Positions 15,606 through 23,661 of a stretch of 30,304 bases of DNA are shown piece by piece. The notes under the pieces are model-generated. The model did no database searches, was not told where the DNA came from, and was given only the letters and a program-made list of their open reading frames with translations. The stretch spans positions 1 to 30,304 of the forward strand of contig JAJSAJ010000166.1 in NCBI GenBank assembly GCA_024274855.1, given 5' to 3'. Position 1 is the stretch's first letter; each line of letters opens with the position of its first letter. This DNA is from Planctomycetota bacterium. GTDB taxonomy: Bacteria; Planctomycetota; Planctomycetia; Pirellulales; Pirellulaceae. A program made the translations under genes and the position numbers.

Positions 15606-16925
15606 ATGCCCTGGTTGCTCAATTGCGTTTATCTGGTACTGATCGCTCTTTTCTCTCCCCTTCTCCTCTTCTCGGCCTTGCGCAAAGGAAAGTATCGCGA
15701 AGGGTGGGGCGCCAAGCTGCTGGGGCGAGTTCCGATCCGATCCGGCCGGCAGCCGTGCGTTTGGTTGCACGCCGTGAGTGTCGGCGAAGTCAACTTGTTG
15801 CAGCCGATTCTGGCTGAGTTGACGTGCCTGAACCCGACTTGGGAATATGTGATTTCCACGACGACACGAACGGGGTACGCGCTCGCTCGGAAGAAGTACG
15901 CGAGCCACATCGTCTTCTACTGTCCACTCGACTTCAGCTGGGCAGTACGAAACGCCATGCGACGAATACGTCCCGACTTGCTTGTCCTGGCTGAATTGGA
16001 GCTGTGGCCGAACTTGATTCGGCAAGCGCGGCACGGTGAAGTGCGAGTGGCTGTGGTCAATGGTCGATTGAGCGAGCACAGCTATCGCGGATATCGTCGC
16101 ATCCGGTGGCTTGTCCGAGCCATACTGCAACAGGTCGACCTGATTGCAGCTCAGGATGTGTGCTACGCCGACCGATTTCGCGATCTCGGCACACCGGCTG
16201 ATCGCCTTGTCGTCACAGGTTCGATTAAATTTGACGGGGCGCGAACTGAGCGAGACAACCCGGTAACGCAGCATCTGAGATCGTTGTGGGGCCTGTCTGC
16301 GGATAGCGTCGTGCTCCTTGCCGGCAGCACGCAAAGTCCCGAGGAATTGCTGGCACTTGAGGCGTTTCGTTCGATGATGGACACGCATCCTGAGCTGTAC
16401 CTGATTCTCGTACCGCGTCATCCTGAGCGTTTTGATGAGGTTGCTGCATCGCTCGATCAAAGTGGCATGATCTGGCAGCGGCGCAGCTTGTTGGACAACG
16501 CAGCGCCAGTCGCTGACTCACGCGTGTTGTTGGTTGACGTCGTGGGTGAGTTGGGAGCCTGGTGGGGGACCGCACATGCGGGATTTGTCTGGGGCAGCAT
16601 GGGGTCGCGTGGAGGACAGAATATGATTGAACCGGCCGGATATGGCGTAGCGGTCTGTTTTGGGCCGAATACATGGAATTTCCGCGATATTGTCCATAAG
16701 TTGCTCCAACAGGATGCTGCAGTCGTTGTGCATGACGGCCCTGATCTAATCGCCTTCTTTCGTCAGTGCGTCGAGAACCGCGAGTACGCACAACGTCTGG
16801 GACAACGAGCCCGACGCCTTGTTCTGCAGCAGCAGGGCGCAACGAAACGGACCGTCGAGCTTCTGCAGGCGTTGGTTCGAGCTGACAGTCCGAACGCGAT
16901 CAGAAAGCCTCGAAGTGCAGCCTGA
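15606..16925 (+). CDS. waaA: 3-deoxy-D-manno-octulosonic acid transferase (KDO transferase, GT30)
   Basis: This 439-residue, membrane-anchored glycosyltransferase moves KDO from CMP-KDO onto lipid A precursor at the inner face of the cytoplasmic membrane. The N-terminal anchor is at about residues 6-24. The acceptor-site motif GKYREGWGAKLLG and the catalytic Glu of SVGE (Glu61) follow. The middle has PDLLVLAELELWPNLI and the C-terminal half the CMP-binding signature WGSMGSRGGQNMIEPA. ATG 15606 is chosen because AAGGA lies 7 nt before it; the open frame extends upstream but overlaps secA. Its presence implies an LPS-type outer membrane. Confidence 0.92.
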   Translation: MPWLLNCVYLVLIALFSPLLLFSALRKGKYREGWGAKLLGRVPIRSGRQPCVWLHAVSVGEVNLLQPILAELTCLNPTWEYVISTTTRTGYALARKKYASHIVFYCPLDFSWAVRNAMRRIRPDLLVLAELELWPNLIRQARHGEVRVAVVNGRLSEHSYRGYRRIRWLVRAILQQVDLIAAQDVCYADRFRDLGTPADRLVVTGSIKFDGARTERDNPVTQHLRSLWGLSADSVVLLAGSTQSPEELLALEAFRSMMDTHPELYLILVPRHPERFDEVAASLDQSGMIWQRRSLLDNAAPVADSRVLLVDVVGELGAWWGTAHAGFVWGSMGSRGGQNMIEPAGYGVAVCFGPNTWNFRDIVHKLLQQDAAVVVHDGPDLIAFFRQCVENREYAQRLGQRARRLVLQQQGATKRTVELLQALVRADSPNAIRKPRSAA

Positions 16926-17061
16926 CATGTGATACGGGGCGTCGGTATCCAGAAACCTCTGACCCACCGGTTGCGATCCCCCTGATGGAACTGGAGCCAA
17001 GGTCCTGTTGGGCGGTTTGCTTGCCGTGATTGGGCCGATTGGCGCCTGCGGCCTGCTCTGG

Positions 17062-17091
17062 TTGTCGTTCCGGTCATACGCCACCTATAAT
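17062..17091 (+). promoter_or_regulatory. Sigma70-type promoter of metK
   Basis: TTGTCG (17062-17067) and a perfect TATAAT (17086-17091) are spaced by 18 bp. Transcription would start near 17098, leaving a leader of about 57 nt before the metK start codon. The position and the consensus -10 make this the best promoter in the window. Confidence 0.55.
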
Positions 17092-17099
17092 GCGAGTTT

Positions 17100-17123
17100 C
17101 ATCAGCACTTTGCTGACCTGATG
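17100..17123 (+). promoter_or_regulatory. Alternative hairpins in the metK leader
   Basis: TCAGC (17102-17106) pairs with GCTGA (17112-17116) around loop ACTTT. Alternatively CATCAG (17100-17105) pairs with CTGATG (17118-17123). The two pairings compete for the same 5' strand. They lie between the predicted transcription start and the metK ribosome binding site. I do not recognise any known SAM riboswitch class here. Confidence 0.25.
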
Positions 17124-17154
17124 TTGTCCGAGTCCAGTACGAGGAGAGTCCGTT

Positions 17155-18324
17155 GTGTCGGTAGGCAAATATTTGTTCACGAGTGAGTCGGTTAGTATGG
17201 GGCATCCGGATAAGCTGGCCGATCAGATCTCAGATGGGGTTTTGGATGCTCTATTCCAAGAGGACCCCTACAGTCGCGTTGCCTGTGAAACGTTGGTCAC
17301 GACGGGAATGGCTTTGGTGGCGGGTGAAATCACCACGAAAGCGACGGTCGACTATGCGAAAGTTGCCCGCGATGTCATGCGCGAGGTGGGGTACGTCGAC
17401 GATCAGTGGGGAATTTGTGCCGACACGTGCGCTGTGATGATCGCGATTGACAAGCAGAGTCCAGATATTGCTCAGGGAGTTGATGCGGATCAGGATGCGG
17501 GCAAGGGGATCGGAGCCGGCGATCAGGGCCTGATGTTCGGTTTTGCCTGCAATGAAACGCCCGAATTAATGCCGCTGTCGATCTCGTTGGCCCATCGCAT
17601 TTTGGAGCGATTGACGCAGGCGCGAAAAGCGAAGGACGTTGCCTGGTTGCGCCCTGACAGCAAGAGCCAAGTGACGGTTGAGTATGATGGGTACCAGCCG
17701 TTGCGGATTGACACGGTGGTGGTTTCGACACAGCGTTCTCCGGACGTGTCCAATGAGGAGATTCAGGATTACATTGTCAGCCAGATAATAGATCCGCTTC
17801 TGCCGAAGACCATGGCCGATGGCAAAGTTACGTACCATGTGAATCCGACGGGCCGTTTTGTGACGGGTGGCCCACACGGCGACTGTGGGCTAACGGGTCG
17901 CAAGATTATCGTCGACACTTATGGCGGTTGGGGACGGCATGGTGGGGGAGCGTTCAGCGGAAAAGATCCGACCAAGGTTGACCGGAGTGCGGCCTACATG
18001 GCACGACACGTGGCCAAGAATGTCGTTGCGGCCGGATTGGCCGATCGCTGTGAATTGCAGTTGGCCTATGCGATCGGTGTCTCTGAGCCAGTCAGTGTGC
18101 ATGTCAGCACGATGGGGACGGGAAAGATCGACGACCAGAAGATATGCGAAGTGGTCCGCGAGTTCTTTACATTGGATCCAGGCGGTATTATCGACTACTT
18201 GCAGCTTCGTCGGCCAATCTATCGTTTGACGGCTGCCGGTGGTCATTTTGGTCGCAACGAGTCGGAGTTTACATGGGAAAAAACAGATCGCGCTGAGGAG
18301 TTGGCAAGGGCTTGTGGACGGTAG
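17155..18324 (+). CDS. metK: S-adenosylmethionine synthetase (methionine adenosyltransferase)
   Basis: This 389-residue cytoplasmic enzyme makes S-adenosylmethionine from methionine and ATP, releasing phosphate and diphosphate. Family signatures are present in order: FTSESVSMGHPDKLADQISD near the N-terminus (His17 and Asp19 of GHPDK act in catalysis and Mg binding), GAGDQGLMFGFACNETPELM in the middle, and the phosphate-binding loop GGWGRHGGGAFSGKDPTKVD. The length is normal and no key residue is missing. The start is GTG 17155 with AGGAG about 9 nt upstream. It has its own promoter and is followed by about 100 bp before the next gene. Confidence 0.97.
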   Translation: MSVGKYLFTSESVSMGHPDKLADQISDGVLDALFQEDPYSRVACETLVTTGMALVAGEITTKATVDYAKVARDVMREVGYVDDQWGICADTCAVMIAIDKQSPDIAQGVDADQDAGKGIGAGDQGLMFGFACNETPELMPLSISLAHRILERLTQARKAKDVAWLRPDSKSQVTVEYDGYQPLRIDTVVVSTQRSPDVSNEEIQDYIVSQIIDPLLPKTMADGKVTYHVNPTGRFVTGGPHGDCGLTGRKIIVDTYGGWGRHGGGAFSGKDPTKVDRSAAYMARHVAKNVVAAGLADRCELQLAYAIGVSEPVSVHVSTMGTGKIDDQKICEVVREFFTLDPGGIIDYLQLRRPIYRLTAAGGHFGRNESEFTWEKTDRAEELARACGR

Positions 18325-18425
18325 GTCGTGTTAGGTGCGGGGTCGGCAACTCCGCGCACAGCGCCGGGCGAAGATTTTGTCACAGCCTCAAGGTGGCTAA
18401 ATAGGTTGACTGGGGGAATGAAGCA

Positions 18426-19346
18426 ATGAGCGCTCAGGTAGCCGGTTCCCGTCAAGCTACCGCGGGACGTCCCGGTCCCATGCTGACGACGCTGGCCCGG
18501 AGCATTCTGGCCACGGCTGCCGTGATGCTGTTGCTGGTTGCTCTGTTACTGGCCGCTCGGCGGGTAATCGGTGTTCCACACGGTCCGCCATTTCCTACTC
18601 TGCTGTTGATCGCGGCTCTGGTACTGTTGGCCATCATTTCGGCGATCCGAATCGGATGGTGGTATCTGAACCTCGTTCCGTGGCGTGCTGGAGTCGCTGG
18701 TTACGGCTGGTGGCTCGTGAGCCTCATGACGCTAGTGCTGTTTGCTGTGTACATGTCTGTTTCGGGGATAGGGGCCGGGCATAGCACGGTATTGTGGACA
18801 TCGGTCATTCTCTTTGAGAGTGGCTGGTGGTATGCACTGCTACGCCGATCCGGAGTCCATTTGGGGCTACCTGCGTGGGGGCGGTTTCCTCGGTTTGGTT
18901 TGCGATCTGCCGTTGCGGCCGATTCACTTGGCCGCGAGCGGATGGAACGGCCAGCGACCCGCGCGGAGGAGGCGGCTTCCGTGGGAGTCGAGGAGAGCGG
19001 CGAGGATGAGTGTGATTCGGACGAAGCGTTGTTGGAACCCGGTGTCTATCAACAGGTGACTCGTTCTAAGTCCGACGATGGCATGGATTCGGTTCGTGGT
19101 TTGTTGAAGGGCGAGTTTCTGCCGGGGCAACGGAGTCAGAGTTTGCACGTTGCTTTTTGTCCACCGATGGCGGCACGCCCGTTTGTCGAAGTTGTGCAGG
19201 TTACCGGCCCTCGCTCAAGTGTCAAGGCGGCGGACATCCAACCGTATGGTGTCCGTTTCGATGTTCGATTGGCAGTTGCCAATCAACAATCCGAGAATGT
19301 TCTGATTCATTTCGAGGCTCAGAATAAGCGGGGCGACGAGGCCTGA
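18426..19346 (+). CDS. Hypothetical membrane protein with acidic cytoplasmic linker
   Basis: This 306-residue protein has four membrane segments at about residues 27-44, 57-76, 93-112 and 121-139, with Trp/Tyr-rich borders. An acidic linker (EEAASVGVEESGEDECDSDEA) follows, then a soluble C-terminal domain (FLPGQRSQSLHVAFCPP, VEVVQVTGP, IQPYGVRFDVRL). The C-terminal domain resembles a conserved planctomycete protein of unknown function as I remember it; I recognise no enzyme motif. ATG 18426 follows a GGGGGA stretch. Its stop is 5 bp before the UDPGP gene, suggesting co-expression with the sugar-nucleotide genes. Confidence 0.75.
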   Translation: MSAQVAGSRQATAGRPGPMLTTLARSILATAAVMLLLVALLLAARRVIGVPHGPPFPTLLLIAALVLLAIISAIRIGWWYLNLVPWRAGVAGYGWWLVSLMTLVLFAVYMSVSGIGAGHSTVLWTSVILFESGWWYALLRRSGVHLGLPAWGRFPRFGLRSAVAADSLGRERMERPATRAEEAASVGVEESGEDECDSDEALLEPGVYQQVTRSKSDDGMDSVRGLLKGEFLPGQRSQSLHVAFCPPMAARPFVEVVQVTGPRSSVKAADIQPYGVRFDVRLAVANQQSENVLIHFEAQNKRGDEA

Positions 19347-19351
19347 TCAGT

Positions 19352-20746
19352 ATGCGCGACTCACTCCGAGACGAACTTGTATCAACCGGTCAGCAGCACG
19401 TCTTGCGGTTCTTCGACCGGTTGGATTCTGCCGGTCAATCGCAGCTGGAACAGCAGCTTCTGGATATTGATTTGCGGCGGATTCATCAGCTGGTTCATGG
19501 CAAGCAGCAGCAACATGACTGGGCGCGAATGGCGCGGCGCAGCCAGCCACCACCGGCATTTCAGCCGGGTGCTCCGAGCGATACGGTTGGCCGTGAACGC
19601 GCTCGGCAGAAGGGCGAGCAAGCGTTGCGTGACGGAAAAATTGGTGTGATCCTGGTGGCGGGAGGGCAGGGTACGCGACTTGGGTTTCCACATCCCAAGG
19701 GGATGTTTCCGATCGGTCCCGTTTCGCATAACTCGATCTTTCAGATTTTGATCGAACGTGTACTGGCATTCTCGAGGCGTTATGGACAGCCTGTTCCGTT
19801 GTACGTGATGACCAGTCCCGCGACGCACGATCAGACCGTTTCGTACCTGGACGAGCATGATCGGTTCGGACTGCCAGCCAAGGATGTGGCCGTGTTTTGT
19901 CAGGGAACCATGCCGGCGGTGGATGCGAGCACGGGTAAGTTGCTTATGTCGAGCGATCGGTCATTGGCCTTGGCACCGGATGGGCACGGTGGAGTCTTGT
20001 CGGCATTCGTCCGCGACGGCCTGCTGCAGCAGGCTCTAGATCGTGGTATTGAGCACCTCTCTTATGGCCAAATCGACAATCCGCTTGTTCAGATTTGCCA
20101 GCCTGAGCTGATTGGATATCATCTGCTGGCAGATTATGAAATGACGAGCCAGGTTGTCCGGAAGAGCGATCCGTTGGATAAGGTTGGAAATGTCGTGGTC
20201 GTGGACGGCAAGATGTGTGTCATCGAATACAGTGATTTGCCCGAGGATACAGCCAGACGCAGAAATGCCGATGGATCGTTGTTTCTATGGGCCGGAAGCA
20301 TTGCCGTCCATCTTTTTGCCGTCTCGTTTTTGGAGCGAATGAGTCACTCGGCCGATGCCTTGCCTTTTCATCACGCATTGAAGAAAGTTTCCTATGTTGA
20401 CCAGCTCGGTATGCGCCACGATCCGGATCAGCCCAACGCGATCAAGTTCGAGCAATTTGTTTTCGATTTGCTTCCGCGAGCCGAACATGCGATTGTCGTC
20501 GAGGGTGAGAAGTCGGATGTATTTGCCCCGTTGAAAAACGCGGACGGTGCGGCGGATGATACGGCGGCCGATGTTCGCAATGCGATGGTCCGACTGCACA
20601 CTCGCTGGGTGCAATTGGCCGGCGCGACGGTTATCCCCGGTGTGCCGATCGAAATCAGTCCGCTGTGGGCCGTTGATGCCGAACAAGTGACGGAGCGAAT
20701 GACCGAGCCGCTTGTGATCGAGCGACCGACCTTTTTTCACGAATAG
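19352..20746 (+). CDS. UDPGP-type nucleotidyltransferase (UDP-N-acetylglucosamine/UDP-sugar pyrophosphorylase-like)
   Basis: This 464-residue protein belongs to the eukaryote-like UDPGP type 1 family, which joins UTP and a sugar-1-phosphate to form UDP-sugar and diphosphate. It has the nucleotide-binding loop VAGGQGTRLGFPHPKGMFPI (about residue 101 onwards), the uridine/sugar-site block SYGQIDNPLVQICQPELIGY and the late block NAIKFEQFVFDLLPRA. These are closer to UDP-GlcNAc pyrophosphorylases (UAP1/AGX type) than to bacterial GalU or GlmU, so UDP-GlcNAc is the likeliest product, but the sugar is not certain. GAGG precedes ATG 19352. ManC follows after 10 bp. Confidence 0.9.
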   Translation: MRDSLRDELVSTGQQHVLRFFDRLDSAGQSQLEQQLLDIDLRRIHQLVHGKQQQHDWARMARRSQPPPAFQPGAPSDTVGRERARQKGEQALRDGKIGVILVAGGQGTRLGFPHPKGMFPIGPVSHNSIFQILIERVLAFSRRYGQPVPLYVMTSPATHDQTVSYLDEHDRFGLPAKDVAVFCQGTMPAVDASTGKLLMSSDRSLALAPDGHGGVLSAFVRDGLLQQALDRGIEHLSYGQIDNPLVQICQPELIGYHLLADYEMTSQVVRKSDPLDKVGNVVVVDGKMCVIEYSDLPEDTARRRNADGSLFLWAGSIAVHLFAVSFLERMSHSADALPFHHALKKVSYVDQLGMRHDPDQPNAIKFEQFVFDLLPRAEHAIVVEGEKSDVFAPLKNADGAADDTAADVRNAMVRLHTRWVQLAGATVIPGVPIEISPLWAVDAEQVTERMTEPLVIERPTFFHE

Positions 20747-20756
20747 AGAGTATCGA

Positions 20757-21842
20757 ATGTTGCATGCCGTGATCATGGCCGGAGGGGCCGGAACGCGTTT
20801 CTGGCCGGCAAGTCGAAGGGATCAACCCAAGCAGCTGTTGAATCTCGTGGGACAGCGGACAATGATCCAGGCAACCGTCGACCGGTTGGGTGACCTGGTG
20901 CCGGCGGACCGTGTCCTGATCGTGACGAATCAGCGTTTGGTTGAACCGATCGCCAAGCAACTGCCCAAGTTGCCGGCTGAGGCCATTCTGGGCGAGCCCT
21001 GCAAGCGAGATACGGCGCCTTGCATCGGATTGGCTGCCATGTTGCTGCTCAGAAACGATCCAGAGGCGACGATGGTGGTCATGCCAGCCGATCATGTTAT
21101 TCAGCCGGACGCGGTTTTTCAACAGGCAATGACGCAAGCCGCGGAGCTTGTCGACGCGGCACCCGATCGGATTGTGACGTTCGGTATTCGGCCGAGTTAC
21201 CCGGCGGAGACGTTTGGCTATATCGAGCGAGGGGACTTGCTTGCCGGCGCCGTCGCGTCGGCAGCACCGGTCTTTTGTGTCCAGCGGTTTCGGGAAAAAC
21301 CGAATTCCGAAACGGCTCGCCATTACTTGGAAACGGGCCGCTTCTTCTGGAACTCGGGGATCTTTGTCTGGCGGGCTCGGACAATTGTCAAGGCTCTCCA
21401 GGAATTCGAGCCGGATATGCATGGCTGTCTTGCGACGATCGCCGACGCGGCCGGTACAGACAGGTTCCGCGATGTCTTCGATGTCCAGTTCGAGGCCATT
21501 GAAGGTAAGTCGATCGATTACGCCGTGATGGAGCATTACGATGACGTTGTCGTCATCGAAGCCCCTTTCCAGTGGGATGATGTTGGCAGTTGGCTGGCGT
21601 TGGCGCGTATGCGTGGGACCGACGAGAATGGTAATACCCTGATTGGACGTAACTTGGTACTGCGTACGCGCAATGCAATCGTTCAGTCGGACGAAAGTCA
21701 TTTGGTGTCTGTTGTCGGGCTAGAGAACGTGATCGTCGTTCACACGCCTGACGCGACGCTTGTGGCTAGTCAGGATGATGAGCAGTCGATTCGTGAGATT
21801 GTTCAGTTACTGCAACAACAGGGCTGGAGCCAGTACTTGTAA
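20757..21842 (+). CDS. manC: Mannose-1-phosphate guanylyltransferase
   Basis: This 361-residue cytoplasmic enzyme forms GDP-mannose from mannose-1-phosphate and GTP, feeding polysaccharide and glycoprotein synthesis. It shows the pyrophosphorylase signature MAGGAGTRFWPASRRDQPKQLL (residues 7 onwards), GEPCKRDTAPCIGLAA, MPADHVI, FREKPN, FWNSGIFVWRA and FQWDDVGSW. It has only the nucleotidyltransferase domain and the short left-handed helix tail, with no fused phosphomannose isomerase. It lies 10 bp after the UDPGP gene and is probably in the same operon. Confidence 0.93.
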   Translation: MLHAVIMAGGAGTRFWPASRRDQPKQLLNLVGQRTMIQATVDRLGDLVPADRVLIVTNQRLVEPIAKQLPKLPAEAILGEPCKRDTAPCIGLAAMLLLRNDPEATMVVMPADHVIQPDAVFQQAMTQAAELVDAAPDRIVTFGIRPSYPAETFGYIERGDLLAGAVASAAPVFCVQRFREKPNSETARHYLETGRFFWNSGIFVWRARTIVKALQEFEPDMHGCLATIADAAGTDRFRDVFDVQFEAIEGKSIDYAVMEHYDDVVVIEAPFQWDDVGSWLALARMRGTDENGNTLIGRNLVLRTRNAIVQSDESHLVSVVGLENVIVVHTPDATLVASQDDEQSIREIVQLLQQQGWSQYL

Positions 21843-21876
21843 TCGTGAGCCGATGCGTGGGAATTGGCTGCCCAGG

Positions 21877-21986
21877 GCGACCGGCCGCAACCACATCCAA
21901 GCTACCGCTCGGGGCCCCAATGGCCGCTCCGGTTGGTCGCTGGAAGATGGTCAACAACTTAACGATCTTTGAAGTTAGTCATACAG
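21877..21986 (+). repeat. Dispersed ~110-bp repeat, copy A
   Basis: This segment matches, in inverted orientation, 26880-26991. Perfectly shared blocks are 26 bp (21900-21925), 12 bp (21932-21943, GTTGGTCGCTGG) and 17 bp (21963-21979, CGATCTTTGAAGTTAGT), with small indels between. The core contains a near-palindromic CCAAGC-TACC-GCTCGG hairpin next to GGGGCCCC. The copy ends 32 bp before the hydrolase start codon. The reading frame changes between copies, which argues against a protein. Confidence 0.85.
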
Positions 21987-22012
21987 GGCGGCCGCAAAGA
22001 CCTGTTGGAGAC

Positions 22013-22041
22013 TGTCAGATGTTGAGTTGTCAGATGTTGAG
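22013..22041 (+). repeat. 15-bp tandem duplication spanning the hydrolase start codon
   Basis: tgtcagatgttgagt (22013-22027) is followed at once by a second copy lacking only the last matching base (22028-22041). The duplication is in frame and yields two ATG codons, 22019 and 22034, five codons apart. Confidence 0.85.
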
Positions 22042-23080
22042 ATCGTGGTCGCAACGTGTGAAGTGGTTGTCTGTTGTGACGATGGTAATTCCGTGGATTT
22101 GGCTCGTGTTGGCTGGAACCGACCAGGTATGGTCGGACGAGCCCAGTAATGCCACGTCAGCGAATTGGAATATTCCCATGCGTACGATGGGTGGTAAGCA
22201 ATTCTGGACGGACCATCTAATCGACGGTCGTTGGCGCATCCAGCAGAATGTCTGGACCGATCACTATCGACTGTTGAACGCCGAAAACTCTCGAGAGGCC
22301 TGGGGGACTTGGGAAGTCTGTCTTGAACGTTGGAAGACGTTGCGGAAGGCGGATTCTGGCGAAGGGACCAAGCCAAAGCTCGTGATCCTCCTGCACGGAC
22401 TGATTCGTTCCCGCAGCTCGATGCAAGGCATGGCCAAATATGTGCGGGAAAACAGTGATTACGCGACAATTTGTTTCTCATACGCCAGCACGCGCGGTGG
22501 TGTTGCTGATCATGCCAAAGCGTTGAAGGATGTCGTAAGTCACTTGGAGGGTGTGACGGAGATCGATTTTGTCGCACATAGCCTTGGAAACCTGGTAATC
22601 CGCCATTATTTGGGCGATCAAATGGCTGCGTCGGCCAGCAAGAAGATCGATCCGCGTATCCATCGGATTGTGATGCTGGCGCCGCCCAACAACGGTGCGG
22701 AACTGGCAAAACGGTTGCGAAACAATCCGGTTTTTCGAATCGTGTTCGGCGCGAGCGGTAAGGAGTTAGCCGAGCGTTGGGCCCTGTTGGAACCGCGGCT
22801 CGCCGTCCCACCCTGCCAGTTCGGAATTATTGCCGGCGATGGTGGAAAGGTAACAAATCCACTGCTCCGTGGCGACGATGACTTAGTCGTAACGATCGAC
22901 GAAACTCGCCTTGCCGGGTGTCGCGATTTTGCGGTCGTATCCGGCATTCACTCGTTCATCATGGATCGAGATGATGTGCGGCGTTTCGTGTTGAACTTCC
23001 TACAGCATGGCTATTTTGTCTCGGAGCAAGAGCGGCATCCCATTGTTGCCGAGCCAGATAGCTTGCCGAAAAAACCATGA
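22019..23080 (+). CDS. Alpha/beta hydrolase, lipase-like, membrane-anchored or secreted
   Basis: This 353-residue protein has an N-terminal hydrophobic segment (about residues 16-33), so it is exported or anchored. The alpha/beta-hydrolase features are the oxyanion strand VILLHGL (HG 126-127), the nucleophile elbow VAHSLGNL (Ser188), a probable acid in RGDDDLV (285-290) and His311 in SGIHSF. The elbow has Ala-His-Ser rather than Gly-His-Ser, as in several esterase/lipase and PGAP1-like families. The substrate is unknown; lipid ester or acyl-chain hydrolysis is plausible. ATG 22019 is favoured by GGAG 8 nt upstream; ATG 22034 is the alternative. Its stop overlaps the ruvX start (ATGA). Confidence 0.85.
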   Translation: MLSCQMLRSWSQRVKWLSVVTMVIPWIWLVLAGTDQVWSDEPSNATSANWNIPMRTMGGKQFWTDHLIDGRWRIQQNVWTDHYRLLNAENSREAWGTWEVCLERWKTLRKADSGEGTKPKLVILLHGLIRSRSSMQGMAKYVRENSDYATICFSYASTRGGVADHAKALKDVVSHLEGVTEIDFVAHSLGNLVIRHYLGDQMAASASKKIDPRIHRIVMLAPPNNGAELAKRLRNNPVFRIVFGASGKELAERWALLEPRLAVPPCQFGIIAGDGGKVTNPLLRGDDDLVVTIDETRLAGCRDFAVVSGIHSFIMDRDDVRRFVLNFLQHGYFVSEQERHPIVAEPDSLPKKP

Positions 23081-23547
23081 CAGATTTTCCACCAGACGGC
23101 CGACTGGCCGGAATCGACTACGGCACCGTTCGAATTGGCGTTGCCATGACCGACGCGGCACGCACGCTAGCCAGTCCTTACGAGAACTACACGCGGCGGG
23201 GTGAGGCGGCTGATGCAATTCGATTCCAGCAACTTGTGCGCGAAGAAGATGTGGTTGGATTTGTCGTCGGTCTGCCAAATCATATCAGTGGTGCGGAGAG
23301 CCAGAAGTCACGAGAGGTTCGTGACTTTGCCGGCTGGCTGCAGCGCGTGACCGACAAGCCTGTGCGGTTGTTCGATGAACGGTACTCGACAGCCGAGGCA
23401 CTGCAGTTGTTGGACGCTGCGCAGCTGACCCGCAAGCGGCGCAAAAAGAGACTCGATATGGTTGCCGCCCAGCAGATCCTCGCTGCTTTCCTTGAATCGA
23501 ACCGACCGGATGACGCGTCGCTGCCGTTGGATGATGGTTCAGTGTGA
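23077..23547 (+). CDS. ruvX: Putative Holliday junction resolvase / pre-16S rRNA nuclease RuvX (YqgF)
   Basis: This 156-residue protein has the RNase H-like YqgF fold. It shows LAGIDYGTVRIGVAMTD (first catalytic Asp), FVVGLPNHISGAES (where homologues have VVGLPLNMDGSxS), DERYSTAEA (acidic residue of the second motif) and a final LDMVAAQQILAAFLE (third acidic residue). All three acidic positions of the family are present. The E. coli protein matures the 5' end of 16S rRNA; a resolvase role is older nomenclature. Translation is probably coupled to the hydrolase through the ATGA overlap at 23077-23080. Confidence 0.92.
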   Translation: MTDFPPDGRLAGIDYGTVRIGVAMTDAARTLASPYENYTRRGEAADAIRFQQLVREEDVVGFVVGLPNHISGAESQKSREVRDFAGWLQRVTDKPVRLFDERYSTAEALQLLDAAQLTRKRRKKRLDMVAAQQILAAFLESNRPDDASLPLDDGSV

Positions 23548-23661
23548 ACAGATTCTATCTTTCCGGCGTTTGGCATCGACTTGTTCGAACCGGCATCCCT
23601 GCTCCTTATCAACGTAAAGACCATCGTTGGTCCAGAAATCGCTGGCCACCAAGGCGACGGC

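Noticed and set aside
16926..17154. Known SAM riboswitch upstream of metK
   Set aside because: No conserved SAM-I, II or SAM/SAH core is recognisable; only small competing hairpins are present.
21845..22018. Longer N-terminus of the hydrolase starting at 21845
   Set aside because: It would read through the dispersed repeat and lacks any signal-like sequence; ATG 22019 has a good ribosome binding site and leads directly to the hydrophobic segment.
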